Positions 1 to 7,909 of a DNA stretch of 64,000 nucleotides are shown here, in pieces (within the stretch, counting starts at the first letter, position 1; every line of letters begins with the position of its first letter). Source of the DNA: Rhizobium sp. NLR16a (GTDB lineage: Bacteria; Pseudomonadota; Alphaproteobacteria; Rhizobiales; Rhizobiaceae); contig NZ_CP072865.1 in assembly GCF_017948245.1 (NCBI RefSeq), forward strand, positions 955,501 to 1,019,500. The letters are read 5' to 3'. Under the pieces are notes generated by a model. It had not been told where the DNA came from, searched no databases, and saw only the letters and a program-made list of their open reading frames with translations. The translations under genes were made by a program, and so were the position numbers.

Positions 1-803
1 TCATCCCAGGTGGAATTCTGAACGGCCTCGATCAGCGCCTCGACGATGAAAAGAGTAACGACGGACGAATCCCAGGCTGAGGGCGCCTCGATCCGCACAC
101 GGAAGGCATGCCTGGCCAGCTTGGCGGCGGGCGAGCCCCACTGGTCGGTGAAGACGACGATTTCGGCGCCGCGCTTTCGGGCGGCGGTTGCCAGGCTCAC
201 CATCTCCTGTTCGTAACGGCGGATATCGAAGATGATCAGGATATCGCCGGCATTCATGTTGAGGACATATTGCGGCCAGCTGCTGGAATTGGAGGACAGC
301 AGCGTCGTGGCAGGCCGGATGACCTGCATATGCGTGAAGAAATATTCGGCAAGGGCGCCGGTGATGCGGCCGCCGACGAAGTAGAGGCCGCGCTTGCGGT
401 CCGACAGCAGCGAGGCGACGCTGTCGAAGGTCGCGGTGTCGAGATCGGTCAGCGTCTGGCGCAGATTGCCCATGATGGCATCGGCGAAACGGTTGAGGAT
501 ATGGGTTCCCGGTGCATTCTGCGCCCAGCGATCATGCTTGGCAATTGGGTTGGAGATCGTCGCTTCGACCTCCAGATGCAGGTGCGCCTGAAAATCCGGA
601 TAGCCTTTGAAGCCGAGCTTTTGCACCATGCGCACGACGGTCGGCGTGGACACGCCGGCATTCTCGGCGATGGTGGTAATACTGCCGAGGCCGGACACCG
701 GATAATTGTCGAGAAGGCTTTCAGCCAATTGTTTTTCGGCGCGCGTCAACAGCCCGAAATGCGAGTGTATGACGTCCGAAACCGTCTTTGACGCAACTGT
801 CAC
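1..803 (-). CDS. MurR/RpiR-family transcriptional regulator (3' end cut by window edge)
   Basis: This leftward frame opens with GTG at 803, directly after an in-frame TAG and a GGGGAGC ribosome-binding site, and stays open to position 1, so the C-terminus is missing. The translation shows an N-terminal RpiR helix-turn-helix (about residues 1-75, with TIAENAGVSTPTVVRMVQKL as recognition region) and a following SIS-type sugar-binding fold (about 110-260, with YFVGGRITGALAEY and IIFDIRRYEQE). RpiR proteins bind DNA through the HTH and sense a phosphosugar or related ligand with the SIS domain. It is divergent from the amidohydrolase-permease-ligase-dehydrogenase genes at 971-7682, which it probably controls; this is an inference from position. 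The inverted GAAAAGAATT repeats at 889-944 are candidate operators. Family call is firm; ligand unknown. Confidence 0.85.
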   Translation of the reverse strand, partial: MTVASKTVSDVIHSHFGLLTRAEKQLAESLLDNYPVSGLGSITTIAENAGVSTPTVVRMVQKLGFKGYPDFQAHLHLEVEATISNPIAKHDRWAQNAPGTHILNRFADAIMGNLRQTLTDLDTATFDSVASLLSDRKRGLYFVGGRITGALAEYFFTHMQVIRPATTLLSSNSSSWPQYVLNMNAGDILIIFDIRRYEQEMVSLATAARKRGAEIVVFTDQWGSPAAKLARHAFRVRIEAPSAWDSSVVTLFIVEALIEAVQNSTWD

Positions 804-888
804 CTAATCTTGCTCCCCGGGATGGTCTAGCGCCACTTTCCCAACCAAAGTTAACAACGCTGTCATAATCCATGTCAACCGGTGTCAT

Positions 889-944
889 GAAAAGAATTTT
901 TCAGAGGATGCTTGACAGTGATGGAAACCTGAAGAATTCTTTTC
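889..944. promoter_or_regulatory. candidate RpiR operator and promoter
   Basis: GAAAAGAATT at 889-898 is repeated in inverted orientation as AATTCTTTTC at 935-944. The left copy is itself part of a short palindrome, GAAAA-GAAT-TTTTC (889-902). A CTTGAC hexamer at 911-916 matches the rhizobial -35 consensus and lies between the arms. The arrangement suits a repressor or activator site for the divergent RpiR gene and the operon to the right. No good -10 was found at standard spacing, so the promoter part is weak. Confidence 0.35.
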
Positions 945-970
945 TTATAACATTTTATTAATGGATAGGA

Positions 971-1750
971 GTGGCGCCTTTGGTGCTGGCCCGGCCGAAA
1001 ATCCTCAGCGAAGCGGACGGCAACTGCGTCGGGATCGAGCGCGTCGGCGGCCAGAGCCCGGTGTTGCTCGTCTGCGAGCACGCTTCCAATGCGCTTCCTG
1101 CCTGCTTCAGCGATCTCGGTTTGCCGAGCGAAGCGCTGTCGAGCCATATTGCGTGGGACCCCGGCGCGCTCGCCGTTGCCCGCGCCATATCGCAAGCACT
1201 CGACGCAACGCTCGTCTACCAGCGCTTCTCCCGACTCATCTACGACTGCAACCGGCCGCCGAGTTCACCGGGCGCCATGCCGGAGACCAGCGAAATCTAT
1301 GCCATTCCCGGCAACAAAGATTTGACCGCCGAAGAACGCCTGGCGCGCACCGATGCGCTCTACGTGCCATTTCACGACGCCATTCGCGAGCTGATCCGCG
1401 ATCGCAGGGCGAGGGGGCAAGACAGCATTATCGTGACGATGCACAGCTTCACGCCGGTCTATCACGGCCGGCAACGCGCCGTCGAACTTGGCATACTGCA
1501 CGACGAAGATAGCCGGCTGGCCGACCGCATGATGGATGCTGCTGCTGAAGCGCCGCTTTACAGGACTGAACGCAACCAGCCTTATGGGCCGGAGGACGGC
1601 GTGACCCACACGCTGATCCTGCACGGGCTTTCGAACGGCTTGCGCAATGTGATGATCGAGGTCCGCAACGACCTCGTCGCAGACGATGGCGGCCAAAGGG
1701 TCATGGCCGACTATCTGACAGGGCTTCTCCAGCGCAGCCTGGAAGCCTGA
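971..1750 (+). CDS. N-formylglutamate amidohydrolase family protein
   Basis: The 259-residue product matches the N-formylglutamate amidohydrolase (HutG-like, PF05013) family as remembered: LLVCEHASNALP near residue 35, an AWDPGA block, FSRLIYDCNRP, VTMHSFTP near 155 and a C-terminal VMIEVRND. These carry the His, Asp and Glu residues expected for a metal-dependent hydrolase. The start is uncertain. GTG at 971 is the first codon after an in-frame TAA, but TTG at 980 sits 8 bases after AGGAG and may be the real one. It is the first gene of a rightward cluster with a permease, a glutamine-synthetase-like ligase and two dehydrogenases and has no hut neighbours. It may therefore hydrolyse a gamma-glutamyl intermediate instead of N-formylglutamate; that substrate is inferred only. 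Confidence 0.75.
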   Translation: MAPLVLARPKILSEADGNCVGIERVGGQSPVLLVCEHASNALPACFSDLGLPSEALSSHIAWDPGALAVARAISQALDATLVYQRFSRLIYDCNRPPSSPGAMPETSEIYAIPGNKDLTAEERLARTDALYVPFHDAIRELIRDRRARGQDSIIVTMHSFTPVYHGRQRAVELGILHDEDSRLADRMMDAAAEAPLYRTERNQPYGPEDGVTHTLILHGLSNGLRNVMIEVRNDLVADDGGQRVMADYLTGLLQRSLEA

Positions 1751-1869
1751 ATAAAAAAAGACCCGAGGGAGCAGTTTATCTGCGGACGTCCGCACGGCGA
1801 AAATGCCGCGGGCAATTGGCACTGAACCGGCCTGCAATCCCGCGGCCGGTTCGTCAACAGGGGGAAGTC

Positions 1870-3432
1870 ATGTCGGACTACACCGAACTGGACAAGAAGC
1901 AGGATGTGCACATCCTGCATTCCATGGGCTATGCCCAGGAACTCGAACGGCGAATGAGCTCATTCTCGAATTTCGCCGTCTCATTCTCCATTATCTGCAT
2001 TCTCTCCGGCGGCATCAATTCGCTGGCGCAGGCGACTTCGGGCGCCGGCGGAGCGGCGATCGGCATCGGCTGGCCCGTGGGATGCTTCATCTCGCTCGTT
2101 TTCGCCGTCGCCATGGCGCAGATCAGCTCCGCCTATCCGACGGCGGGCGGCCTCTATCACTGGGGCTCGATCCTCGGCAACCGCTTCACCGGCTGGCTGA
2201 CAGCCTGGTTCAATCTGCTCGGTCTCGTCACCGTTCTCGGCGCCATCAACGTCGGTACCTATTACTTCTTCATGGGCTCCTTCGGCACCACTTATCTCGG
2301 GCTGACGGACACGATCACGGTGCGGATCATTTTCCTCGTCATAATTACCGGCGCGCAGGCGCTGGTAAACCACATGGGGATTGGCTTGACCGCGAAGCTC
2401 ACGGACTTCTCGGGCTACCTGATCTTCGCAACCTCGATCGCGCTGGCGGCCGTCTGCCTTATCGCGGCCCCTTCCTATGAGTTCGGCCGCCTCTTCACGT
2501 TCGCCAACTATTCCGGCGAAATCGGCGGTAGCGTATGGCCGTCGACCTCGGGCGCCTGGGTCTTCCTTCTCGGCCTGTTGTTGCCGATCTACACCATCAC
2601 CGGCTATGACGCCTCGGCGCATACGTCGGAGGAGACGGTCAAGGCCGCCCATTCGGTGCCGCGCGGCATGGTCGCCTCGGTCCTGTGGTCGGCGCTGTTC
2701 GGTTATATCATGCTGTGCGCCTTTGTGCTCATGCTGCCGAACATGGACGACGCGGCCAAACAGGGCTGGAACGTGTTCTTCTGGGCGATGGACAGCCAGG
2801 TAAACCCCGTCGTCAAGGACATCCTCTATCTAGCGATCTTCGTCAGCCAATGGCTGTGCGGCCTTGCGACCGTCACCTCGGTCTCGCGCATGATCTTCGC
2901 CTTCTCGCGTGACGGTGGCCTTCCGGCCGCCAAGGCGCTGTCGAAGGTCAGCCCGCAATACCGCACTCCGGTGGCCGCGATCTGGACGGGATCGATCCTG
3001 TCGGTTCTGTTCGTTTGGTTCACCTCACTCGACTTCGTGAAAATCGGCGATACGCCGGTTTACACGATCGTAGTTTCGTGCACGGTCATCTTCCTGTTCT
3101 TCTCCTTTGCGATCCCGATAACGCTCGGCCTCTTCGCCTGGGGTACGTCTAAGTGGGACAAGATGGGCCCGTGGAACCTCGGCGAAGGCCTCTTCAAGCT
3201 CTTTGCCGTGCTCTCGATCATCGCGATGGTCCTGATCTTCGTTCTCGGAGTCCAGCCGCCGAACGGTGCTGCGCTTTACGTTACCGTCGGGTTCCTCTTG
3301 CTGACGGCGATCGTCTGGTTCGGCTTCGAGAGCCGGCGCTTCAAGGGGCCGCCGATCGGCGCCGAAGTGGCGAAGCGCCAGGCCGAAATCGCGGCGGCAG
3401 AAGCGGCCGTCGGCGAAAGCGGCGAACGTTAA
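1870..3432 (+). CDS. APC-family amino acid/amine permease
   Basis: The 520-residue polytopic protein has about twelve hydrophobic segments. Its N-terminus (LHSMGYAQELERRMSSFSNFAVSFSIICILSGG, in part) and the GG-YHWGSILGNRFTGWLTAWFN region are typical of the APC superfamily branch that includes GABA, choline and polyamine permeases. A conserved TGYDASAHTSEET lies near the middle and an EFE-like charged tail follows the last helix. ATG 1870 is chosen because GGGGAAG lies just upstream; a longer frame from 1816 has no such site. It lies between the HutG-like gene and the ligase, so it probably imports the amine or amino alcohol the operon degrades. Substrate is not readable from sequence. Confidence 0.85.
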   Translation: MSDYTELDKKQDVHILHSMGYAQELERRMSSFSNFAVSFSIICILSGGINSLAQATSGAGGAAIGIGWPVGCFISLVFAVAMAQISSAYPTAGGLYHWGSILGNRFTGWLTAWFNLLGLVTVLGAINVGTYYFFMGSFGTTYLGLTDTITVRIIFLVIITGAQALVNHMGIGLTAKLTDFSGYLIFATSIALAAVCLIAAPSYEFGRLFTFANYSGEIGGSVWPSTSGAWVFLLGLLLPIYTITGYDASAHTSEETVKAAHSVPRGMVASVLWSALFGYIMLCAFVLMLPNMDDAAKQGWNVFFWAMDSQVNPVVKDILYLAIFVSQWLCGLATVTSVSRMIFAFSRDGGLPAAKALSKVSPQYRTPVAAIWTGSILSVLFVWFTSLDFVKIGDTPVYTIVVSCTVIFLFFSFAIPITLGLFAWGTSKWDKMGPWNLGEGLFKLFAVLSIIAMVLIFVLGVQPPNGAALYVTVGFLLLTAIVWFGFESRRFKGPPIGAEVAKRQAEIAAAEAAVGESGER

Positions 3433-3458
3433 GCAACGAGGCTTCCCTCTCAAATGGC

Positions 3459-3478
3459 GGGGCCGCTCCTGCGGCCCC
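3459..3478 (+). other. perfect GC hairpin between permease and ligase genes
   Basis: GGGGCCGC (3459-3466) and GCGGCCCC (3471-3478) form an 8-bp perfect stem with a TCCT loop, 27 bases after the permease stop. No T-run follows, so it is more likely an mRNA 3'-end stabiliser or a weak attenuator inside the operon than a full terminator. Confidence 0.4.
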
Positions 3479-3579
3479 ATCACCGGTTCAACGAAAAGGC
3501 ATCGGGCCGCCACACTAGGCCGGGCGCATGCGATTTTGTTGCCCCGATTTTTTCAATCCCAATTTCAGGCGGATTACTC

Positions 3580-4947
3580 ATGAGCAGCAGCTATACAATC
3601 GACGATCTCAGGAAGGATGTTGCCGAAGGGCGCATCGACACCGTTCTGGCCTGCCAGGTGGACATGCAGGGGCGGCTGATGGGCAAGCGCTTCCAGGCCG
3701 AATATTTTGTCGAAAGCGCCTGGAAGGAAACGCACAGCTGCAACTACCTGCAAGCCACCGACATGGAGATGGAGACCGTCTCCGGCTACAAGGCGACGAG
3801 CTGGGAGAAGGGTTACGGCGATTATACGATGAAGCCGGATCTTGCGACGCTGCGCCGCATTCCCTGGCTCGAGGGCACGGCGCTCGTACTCTGCGACGTG
3901 CTCGACCATCACACGCATGAGGAAGTCGCCCATTCGCCGCGTGCGATCCTGAAGAAGCAGGTGAAGCGCCTCGAAGACATGGGCATGAAGGCCTATATGG
4001 CCTCCGAGCTGGAATTCTTTCTGTTCGACCAGAGCTACGAGGCGGCGCATGCCTCGGGTTACCGCAACCTGAAGCTCGCCAGCGCCTACAACGAGGACTA
4101 CCACATCTTCCAGACCACGAAGGAAGAAGAGGTGATGCGGGCGATCCGCACCGGGCTGCAGGGCGCCGGCATTCCGGTCGAGAACTCCAAGGGCGAGGCT
4201 TCCGCCGGTCAGGAGGAGATCAACGTGCGCTATGCCGACGCGCTCGCCATGGCCGACCGGCATGCGATCATCAAAAACGGCTGCAAGGAGATCGCCTGGT
4301 CGAAGGGCAAGGCCATCACCTTCCTCGCCAAGTGGAACTACAATGCCGCCGGCAGCTCCTCGCATATCCACCAGTCGCTCTGGAGCCTCGAGGAAAAGCC
4401 GCTGTTCTTCGATCACACCGGCAAATACGGCATGTCGCCGCTAATGCACAATTACATCGCCGGGCTTCTCGCCCATGCGAGCGAGATCACCTATTTCCTG
4501 GCGCCCTACATTAATTCCTACAAGCGCTTCATGGCCGGCACCTTCGCACCGACCAAGGCGATCTGGAGCAAGGACAACCGCACTGCCGGCTACCGCCTCT
4601 GCGGCGAGGAGACCAAGGGAATCCGTATCGAATGCCGCGTCGGAGGCTCCGATCTCAATCCTTATCTCGCCTTCGCCGCGCTGCTTGCCGCCGGTATCGA
4701 CGGCATCGAGAACAAGCTGGAGCTCGAAGCTCCGTTCGTCGGTGACGCCTATGGCGGCAAGGACATTCGCGAAATTCCGCGCACGCTGCGCGCGGCAACG
4801 ACTGAAATGACGGAATCGGCGATGCTGCGCAAAGCCTTCGGCGACGACGTCATCGACCATTACACCCGTGCTGCCGAATGGGAGCAGGAAGAATACGACC
4901 GCCGCATCACCGATTGGGAAGTGGCGCGGGGTTTCGAAAGAGCTTAA
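3580..4947 (+). CDS. glutamine synthetase family protein (gamma-glutamyl-amine ligase type)
   Basis: The 455-residue protein has the GS beta-grasp N-domain followed by the catalytic domain. Visible are ASELEFFLF near residue 140 and GEASAGQEEINVRYADAL near 205, which carry metal-binding glutamates. The ATP/glutamate region reads KWNYNAAGSSSHIHQSLW, and the arginine region reads IRIECRVGGSDLNPYLAFAALLAAG. Length and motifs fit the PuuA/IpuC/GlnA4-like branch, which ligates glutamate to amines using ATP, not the dodecameric assimilatory GlnA. ATG 3580 was chosen because the match to the family begins there; the open frame extends to 3454. Neighbouring aldehyde and alcohol dehydrogenases support a role in making a gamma-glutamyl amide from an imported amine or amino alcohol. 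Confidence 0.85.
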   Translation: MSSSYTIDDLRKDVAEGRIDTVLACQVDMQGRLMGKRFQAEYFVESAWKETHSCNYLQATDMEMETVSGYKATSWEKGYGDYTMKPDLATLRRIPWLEGTALVLCDVLDHHTHEEVAHSPRAILKKQVKRLEDMGMKAYMASELEFFLFDQSYEAAHASGYRNLKLASAYNEDYHIFQTTKEEEVMRAIRTGLQGAGIPVENSKGEASAGQEEINVRYADALAMADRHAIIKNGCKEIAWSKGKAITFLAKWNYNAAGSSSHIHQSLWSLEEKPLFFDHTGKYGMSPLMHNYIAGLLAHASEITYFLAPYINSYKRFMAGTFAPTKAIWSKDNRTAGYRLCGEETKGIRIECRVGGSDLNPYLAFAALLAAGIDGIENKLELEAPFVGDAYGGKDIREIPRTLRAATTEMTESAMLRKAFGDDVIDHYTRAAEWEQEEYDRRITDWEVARGFERA

Positions 4948-4968
4948 TACGGATTTCGCGGGATTGCT

Positions 4969-5100
4969 CCTCACCCTAACCCTCCCCCCGTAGAAACGGG
5001 GAGGGGACGTGCCCTTGCGGGGCTGGCGGTTGAGGAAAACGGTGCTGCATATCCCTTCTCCCCGTAAGCGGGGAGAAGGTGCCGGCAGGCGGATGAGGGG
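4969..5100. repeat. RIME-like palindromic intergenic repeat
   Basis: This about 130-base segment between the ligase and the aldehyde dehydrogenase contains two strong hairpins. One is CCTCCCCCCGT / ACGGGGAGG around 4981-5004; the other is CCTTCTCCCCG / CGGGGAGAAGG around 5053-5078. It starts with CTCACCCTAACC and ends with GGCGGATGAGGGG, boundaries I recognise from repetitive elements scattered through rhizobial genomes. It is transcribed within the operon and has no coding potential. It may stabilise upstream mRNA or reduce downstream expression. Only one copy occurs in this window, so repetitiveness rests on memory. Confidence 0.6.
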
Positions 5101-5148
5101 CTGCGGCCTCACTCAATTTTTGATGAATACGAGGACAGGAAATCGATC

Positions 5149-6534
5149 ATGGCAATGATCCAATGCATTTCACCGGTCGACGGATCGGTTTACGCGGAGC
5201 GCCCGGCACTTTCGCTCGACGCCGCCAAGGACGTGGTGGCGCGCGCCCGCAAGGCGCAGAAGGCCTGGGCGAGGCGACCGCTTGAAGAGCGTGTCCAGCT
5301 TGTCCTGAAAGGCGCCGCACGGCTGAACGAAATGTCCGACGTCGTCGTGCCGGAGCTTGCCTGGCAGATGGGCCGGCCGATCAAATACGGCGGTGAATAC
5401 AAGGGCTTCAACGAGCGCTCCAATTATGTCGCGTCGATTGCGGCGGGTGCGCTGGCACCTGTTGTCGTCGAGGAGAGCGACCGTTTCGAGCGCCGTATCG
5501 AACGCGAAGCGCATGGCGTCGTCTTCGTCGTTGCACCCTGGAACTACCCCTATATGACGGCGATCAACACGATCGCGCCGGCGCTGATGGCCGGCAATAC
5601 GGTGGTGCTGAAACATGCCTCGCAGACATTGCTCGTCGGCGAACGGCTGGTGCAGGCCTTTATCGAGGCCGGTGTTCCCGAGGATGTGTTCCAGAACGTC
5701 TTCCTCGACCATGAGACGACCTCGGCGCTGATTGCCGCCGGCAGCTTCAATTTCGTCAACTTTACCGGATCGGTCGAAGGCGGGCGGTCGATGGAGCGGG
5801 CCGCCGCCGGCACCTTCACGGGCCTCGGCCTCGAACTCGGCGGCAAGGATCCGGGCTACGTCATGGAAGACGCCGATCTCGATGCGGCCGTCGACACGTT
5901 GATGGACGGCGCGACCTATAATTCCGGCCAGTGCTGCTGCGGCATCGAGCGCATCTATGTGCATGAGTCTCTTTACGATGCCTTCGTCGAGAAATCGGTC
6001 GCCTGGGTGTCGAACTACAAGCTCGGCAATCCGCTCGATCCTGAGACTTCGCTCGGGCCGATGGCGAACAAGCGCTTCGCCAAGGTCGTGCGCGAGCAGA
6101 TCGCCGATGCGGTTTCCAAGGGCGCCAAGGCGCTTGTCGACCCCAAGCTTTTCCCACAGGATGACGGCGGCGCCTATCTCGCGCCGCAGGTCCTCGTCGA
6201 TGTCGACCATTCCATGGCCTTCATGCGCGAGGAGACCTTCGGCCCGGCGGTCGGCATCATGAAGGTGAAGAGCGACGAAGAGGCACTGGCCTTGATGAAC
6301 GACAGCCAGTACGGGCTGACCGCTTCGCTATGGACCAAGGATGCCGAGCGGGCGGCGCGGCTTGGCCGCGAGATCGAAACCGGCACCGTCTTCATGAACC
6401 GCGCCGACTATCTCGATCCGGCGCTCTGCTGGACCGGTGTCAAGGAGACCGGCCGCGGCGGTTCGCTCTCGATCATCGGTTTCCAGAATCTGACTCGCCC
6501 GAAATCCTTCCACCTGAAGAAAGTCACAGCATGA
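5149..6534 (+). CDS. NAD(P)-dependent aldehyde dehydrogenase
   Basis: The 461-residue protein is a classical aldehyde dehydrogenase. It shows the cofactor-binding block VVAPWNYPYMT near 125, NFTGSVEGG near 200, and LELGGKDP with the general base Glu229. The GQCCC block has Cys263 at the position of the catalytic nucleophile. A late EETFGPAVGI motif is also present. ATG 5149 follows AGGACAGGAAA. The gene overlaps the following alcohol dehydrogenase by four bases (ATGA), so the two are translationally coupled and should act in sequence: alcohol to aldehyde to acid. In this operon the likely substrate is a gamma-glutamyl-amino aldehyde, as for PuuC. The substrate is inferred from neighbours. Confidence 0.9.
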   Translation: MAMIQCISPVDGSVYAERPALSLDAAKDVVARARKAQKAWARRPLEERVQLVLKGAARLNEMSDVVVPELAWQMGRPIKYGGEYKGFNERSNYVASIAAGALAPVVVEESDRFERRIEREAHGVVFVVAPWNYPYMTAINTIAPALMAGNTVVLKHASQTLLVGERLVQAFIEAGVPEDVFQNVFLDHETTSALIAAGSFNFVNFTGSVEGGRSMERAAAGTFTGLGLELGGKDPGYVMEDADLDAAVDTLMDGATYNSGQCCCGIERIYVHESLYDAFVEKSVAWVSNYKLGNPLDPETSLGPMANKRFAKVVREQIADAVSKGAKALVDPKLFPQDDGGAYLAPQVLVDVDHSMAFMREETFGPAVGIMKVKSDEEALALMNDSQYGLTASLWTKDAERAARLGREIETGTVFMNRADYLDPALCWTGVKETGRGGSLSIIGFQNLTRPKSFHLKKVTA

Positions 6535-7682
6535 GCAGCAACATCACTGCAAACTGGAGCTATCCGACATCGGTCAAGCTCGGCCGGGGCCGCATCAAGG
6601 AACTGTCCGACGCCTGCAAGAGCCTTGGCATCAAAAAGCCGCTGCTCGTCACCGACCGCGGCCTCGCCTCGATGGCGATCACCAAGAACGCGCTCGATAT
6701 CCTCGAAGATGCCGGTCTCGGCCGGGCGATCTTTGCCGATGTCGATCCGAACCCGAACGAGAAGAACCTCGAGGCCGGCGTCAAGGCTTTCAAGGATGGC
6801 GGCCATGACGGTGTCGTCGCCTTTGGCGGCGGCTCCGGTCTCGATCTCGGCAAGTGCGTCGCCTTCATGGCCGGCCAGAGCCGGCCAGTCTGGGATTTCG
6901 AGGATATCGGCGACTGGTGGACACGCGCGAGCCTCGAAGGCATCGCCCCGATCGTCGCCGTGCCGACGACGGCCGGCACCGGCTCGGAAGTCGGCCGCGC
7001 CAGCGTCATCACCAATTCCGTCACACATGTGAAGAAGATCATCTTCCATCCGAAGTTCCTGCCAGGCGTCGTCATCTCCGATCCGGAACTGACGGTCGGC
7101 ATGCCGAAGATCATCACCGCCGGCACCGGCATGGATGCCTTCGCCCATTGCCTGGAGGCCTATTCCTCGCCCTTCTATCACCCGATGTCGGCCGGCATCG
7201 CGCTCGAAGGCATGCGTCTCGTCAAGGAATTCCTGCCGCGCGCCTATCGGGAAGGGACCGATCTCGAAGCCCGCGCCAACATGATGGCCGCCGCTGCCAT
7301 GGGCGCGGTCGCTTTCCAGAAGGGGCTCGGCGCCATCCATGCGCTGTCGCACCCGATCGGCGCGGTCTACAACACCCATCACGGCATGACCAATGCGGTT
7401 GTCATGCCGGCGGTGCTGCGCTTCAACCGCGCTGTCATCGAGGAGAAGATCGGCCGGGCGGCCGCCTATCTCGGCATTTCGGGCGGTTTCGACGGCTTCT
7501 ACGATTATGTGCTGAAGCTCCGTTCCGATCTCGGTGTGCCGGATACGCTGACGGCAATGGGAATCGCGTCCGACCGCATCGACGAACTGTCGGCCATGGC
7601 GATCGAAGATCCGAGCGCCGGGGGCAATCCGGTTGCCATGACGCTCGAAAACACCAAGGCGCTTTTCAGGGACTGCTTCTGA
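6531..7682 (+). CDS. iron-containing alcohol dehydrogenase
   Basis: The 383-residue protein belongs to the group III (Fe-type) alcohol dehydrogenases. A Rossmann-like N-half carries GVVAFGGGSGLDLGK and PTTAGTGSE for NAD(P) binding. The metal ligands fit the family spacing: Asp202 and His206 in DAFAH, then His270 and His284 in the HALSHP...NTHHG region. ATG 6531 overlaps the TGA of the aldehyde dehydrogenase. The gene is the last of the cluster and is followed by a strong terminator. It would oxidise a primary alcohol group; with a gamma-glutamyl ligase upstream, a gamma-glutamylated amino alcohol is the most economical substrate. Family call firm, substrate inferred. Confidence 0.9.
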   Translation: MSSNITANWSYPTSVKLGRGRIKELSDACKSLGIKKPLLVTDRGLASMAITKNALDILEDAGLGRAIFADVDPNPNEKNLEAGVKAFKDGGHDGVVAFGGGSGLDLGKCVAFMAGQSRPVWDFEDIGDWWTRASLEGIAPIVAVPTTAGTGSEVGRASVITNSVTHVKKIIFHPKFLPGVVISDPELTVGMPKIITAGTGMDAFAHCLEAYSSPFYHPMSAGIALEGMRLVKEFLPRAYREGTDLEARANMMAAAAMGAVAFQKGLGAIHALSHPIGAVYNTHHGMTNAVVMPAVLRFNRAVIEEKIGRAAAYLGISGGFDGFYDYVLKLRSDLGVPDTLTAMGIASDRIDELSAMAIEDPSAGGNPVAMTLENTKALFRDCF

Positions 7683-7707
7683 TAAGATCAGATGGACCTG
7701 CAGATCG

Positions 7708-7744
7708 GCCCGGAAAGCTCTTGCTTTCCGGGCTCTTTCATTTT
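7708..7744 (+). terminator. rho-independent terminator of the catabolic operon
   Basis: An 11-bp perfect stem, GCCCGGAAAGC (7708-7718) and GCTTTCCGGGC (7723-7733), with a TCTT loop is followed by a T-rich tract. It lies 25 bases after the alcohol dehydrogenase stop. Confidence 0.85.
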
Positions 7745-7813
7745 GGAGGCATCCTGAATTTTTGGGATGTGAAAAATACCGCCTGCAATTTCGCCGCGCG
7801 CGTTCGCAATTTG

Positions 7814-7843
7814 TTAACCATGATTGTAAAGGATGGGTTAACC
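7814..7843. promoter_or_regulatory. paired CtrA-like half-sites upstream of the ParA gene
   Basis: TTAACCAT at 7814-7821 and TTAACC at 7838-7843 lie 24 bases apart, about 70-95 bases before the ParA start. TTAACCAT is the known alphaproteobacterial CtrA half-site. The assignment is by motif only. Confidence 0.4.
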
Positions 7844-7909
7844 GCACGATGCTCCGACAGTGCGCACAAGAGCGATGCCGGCTCGCGCCATTTCCTCCGA
7901 GGACCGAAC

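Noticed and set aside
6854..7909. Long in-frame N-terminal extension of the ParA gene
   Set aside because: The extension runs through the alcohol dehydrogenase in another frame and across a strong terminator; the ParA fold begins at ATG 7910.
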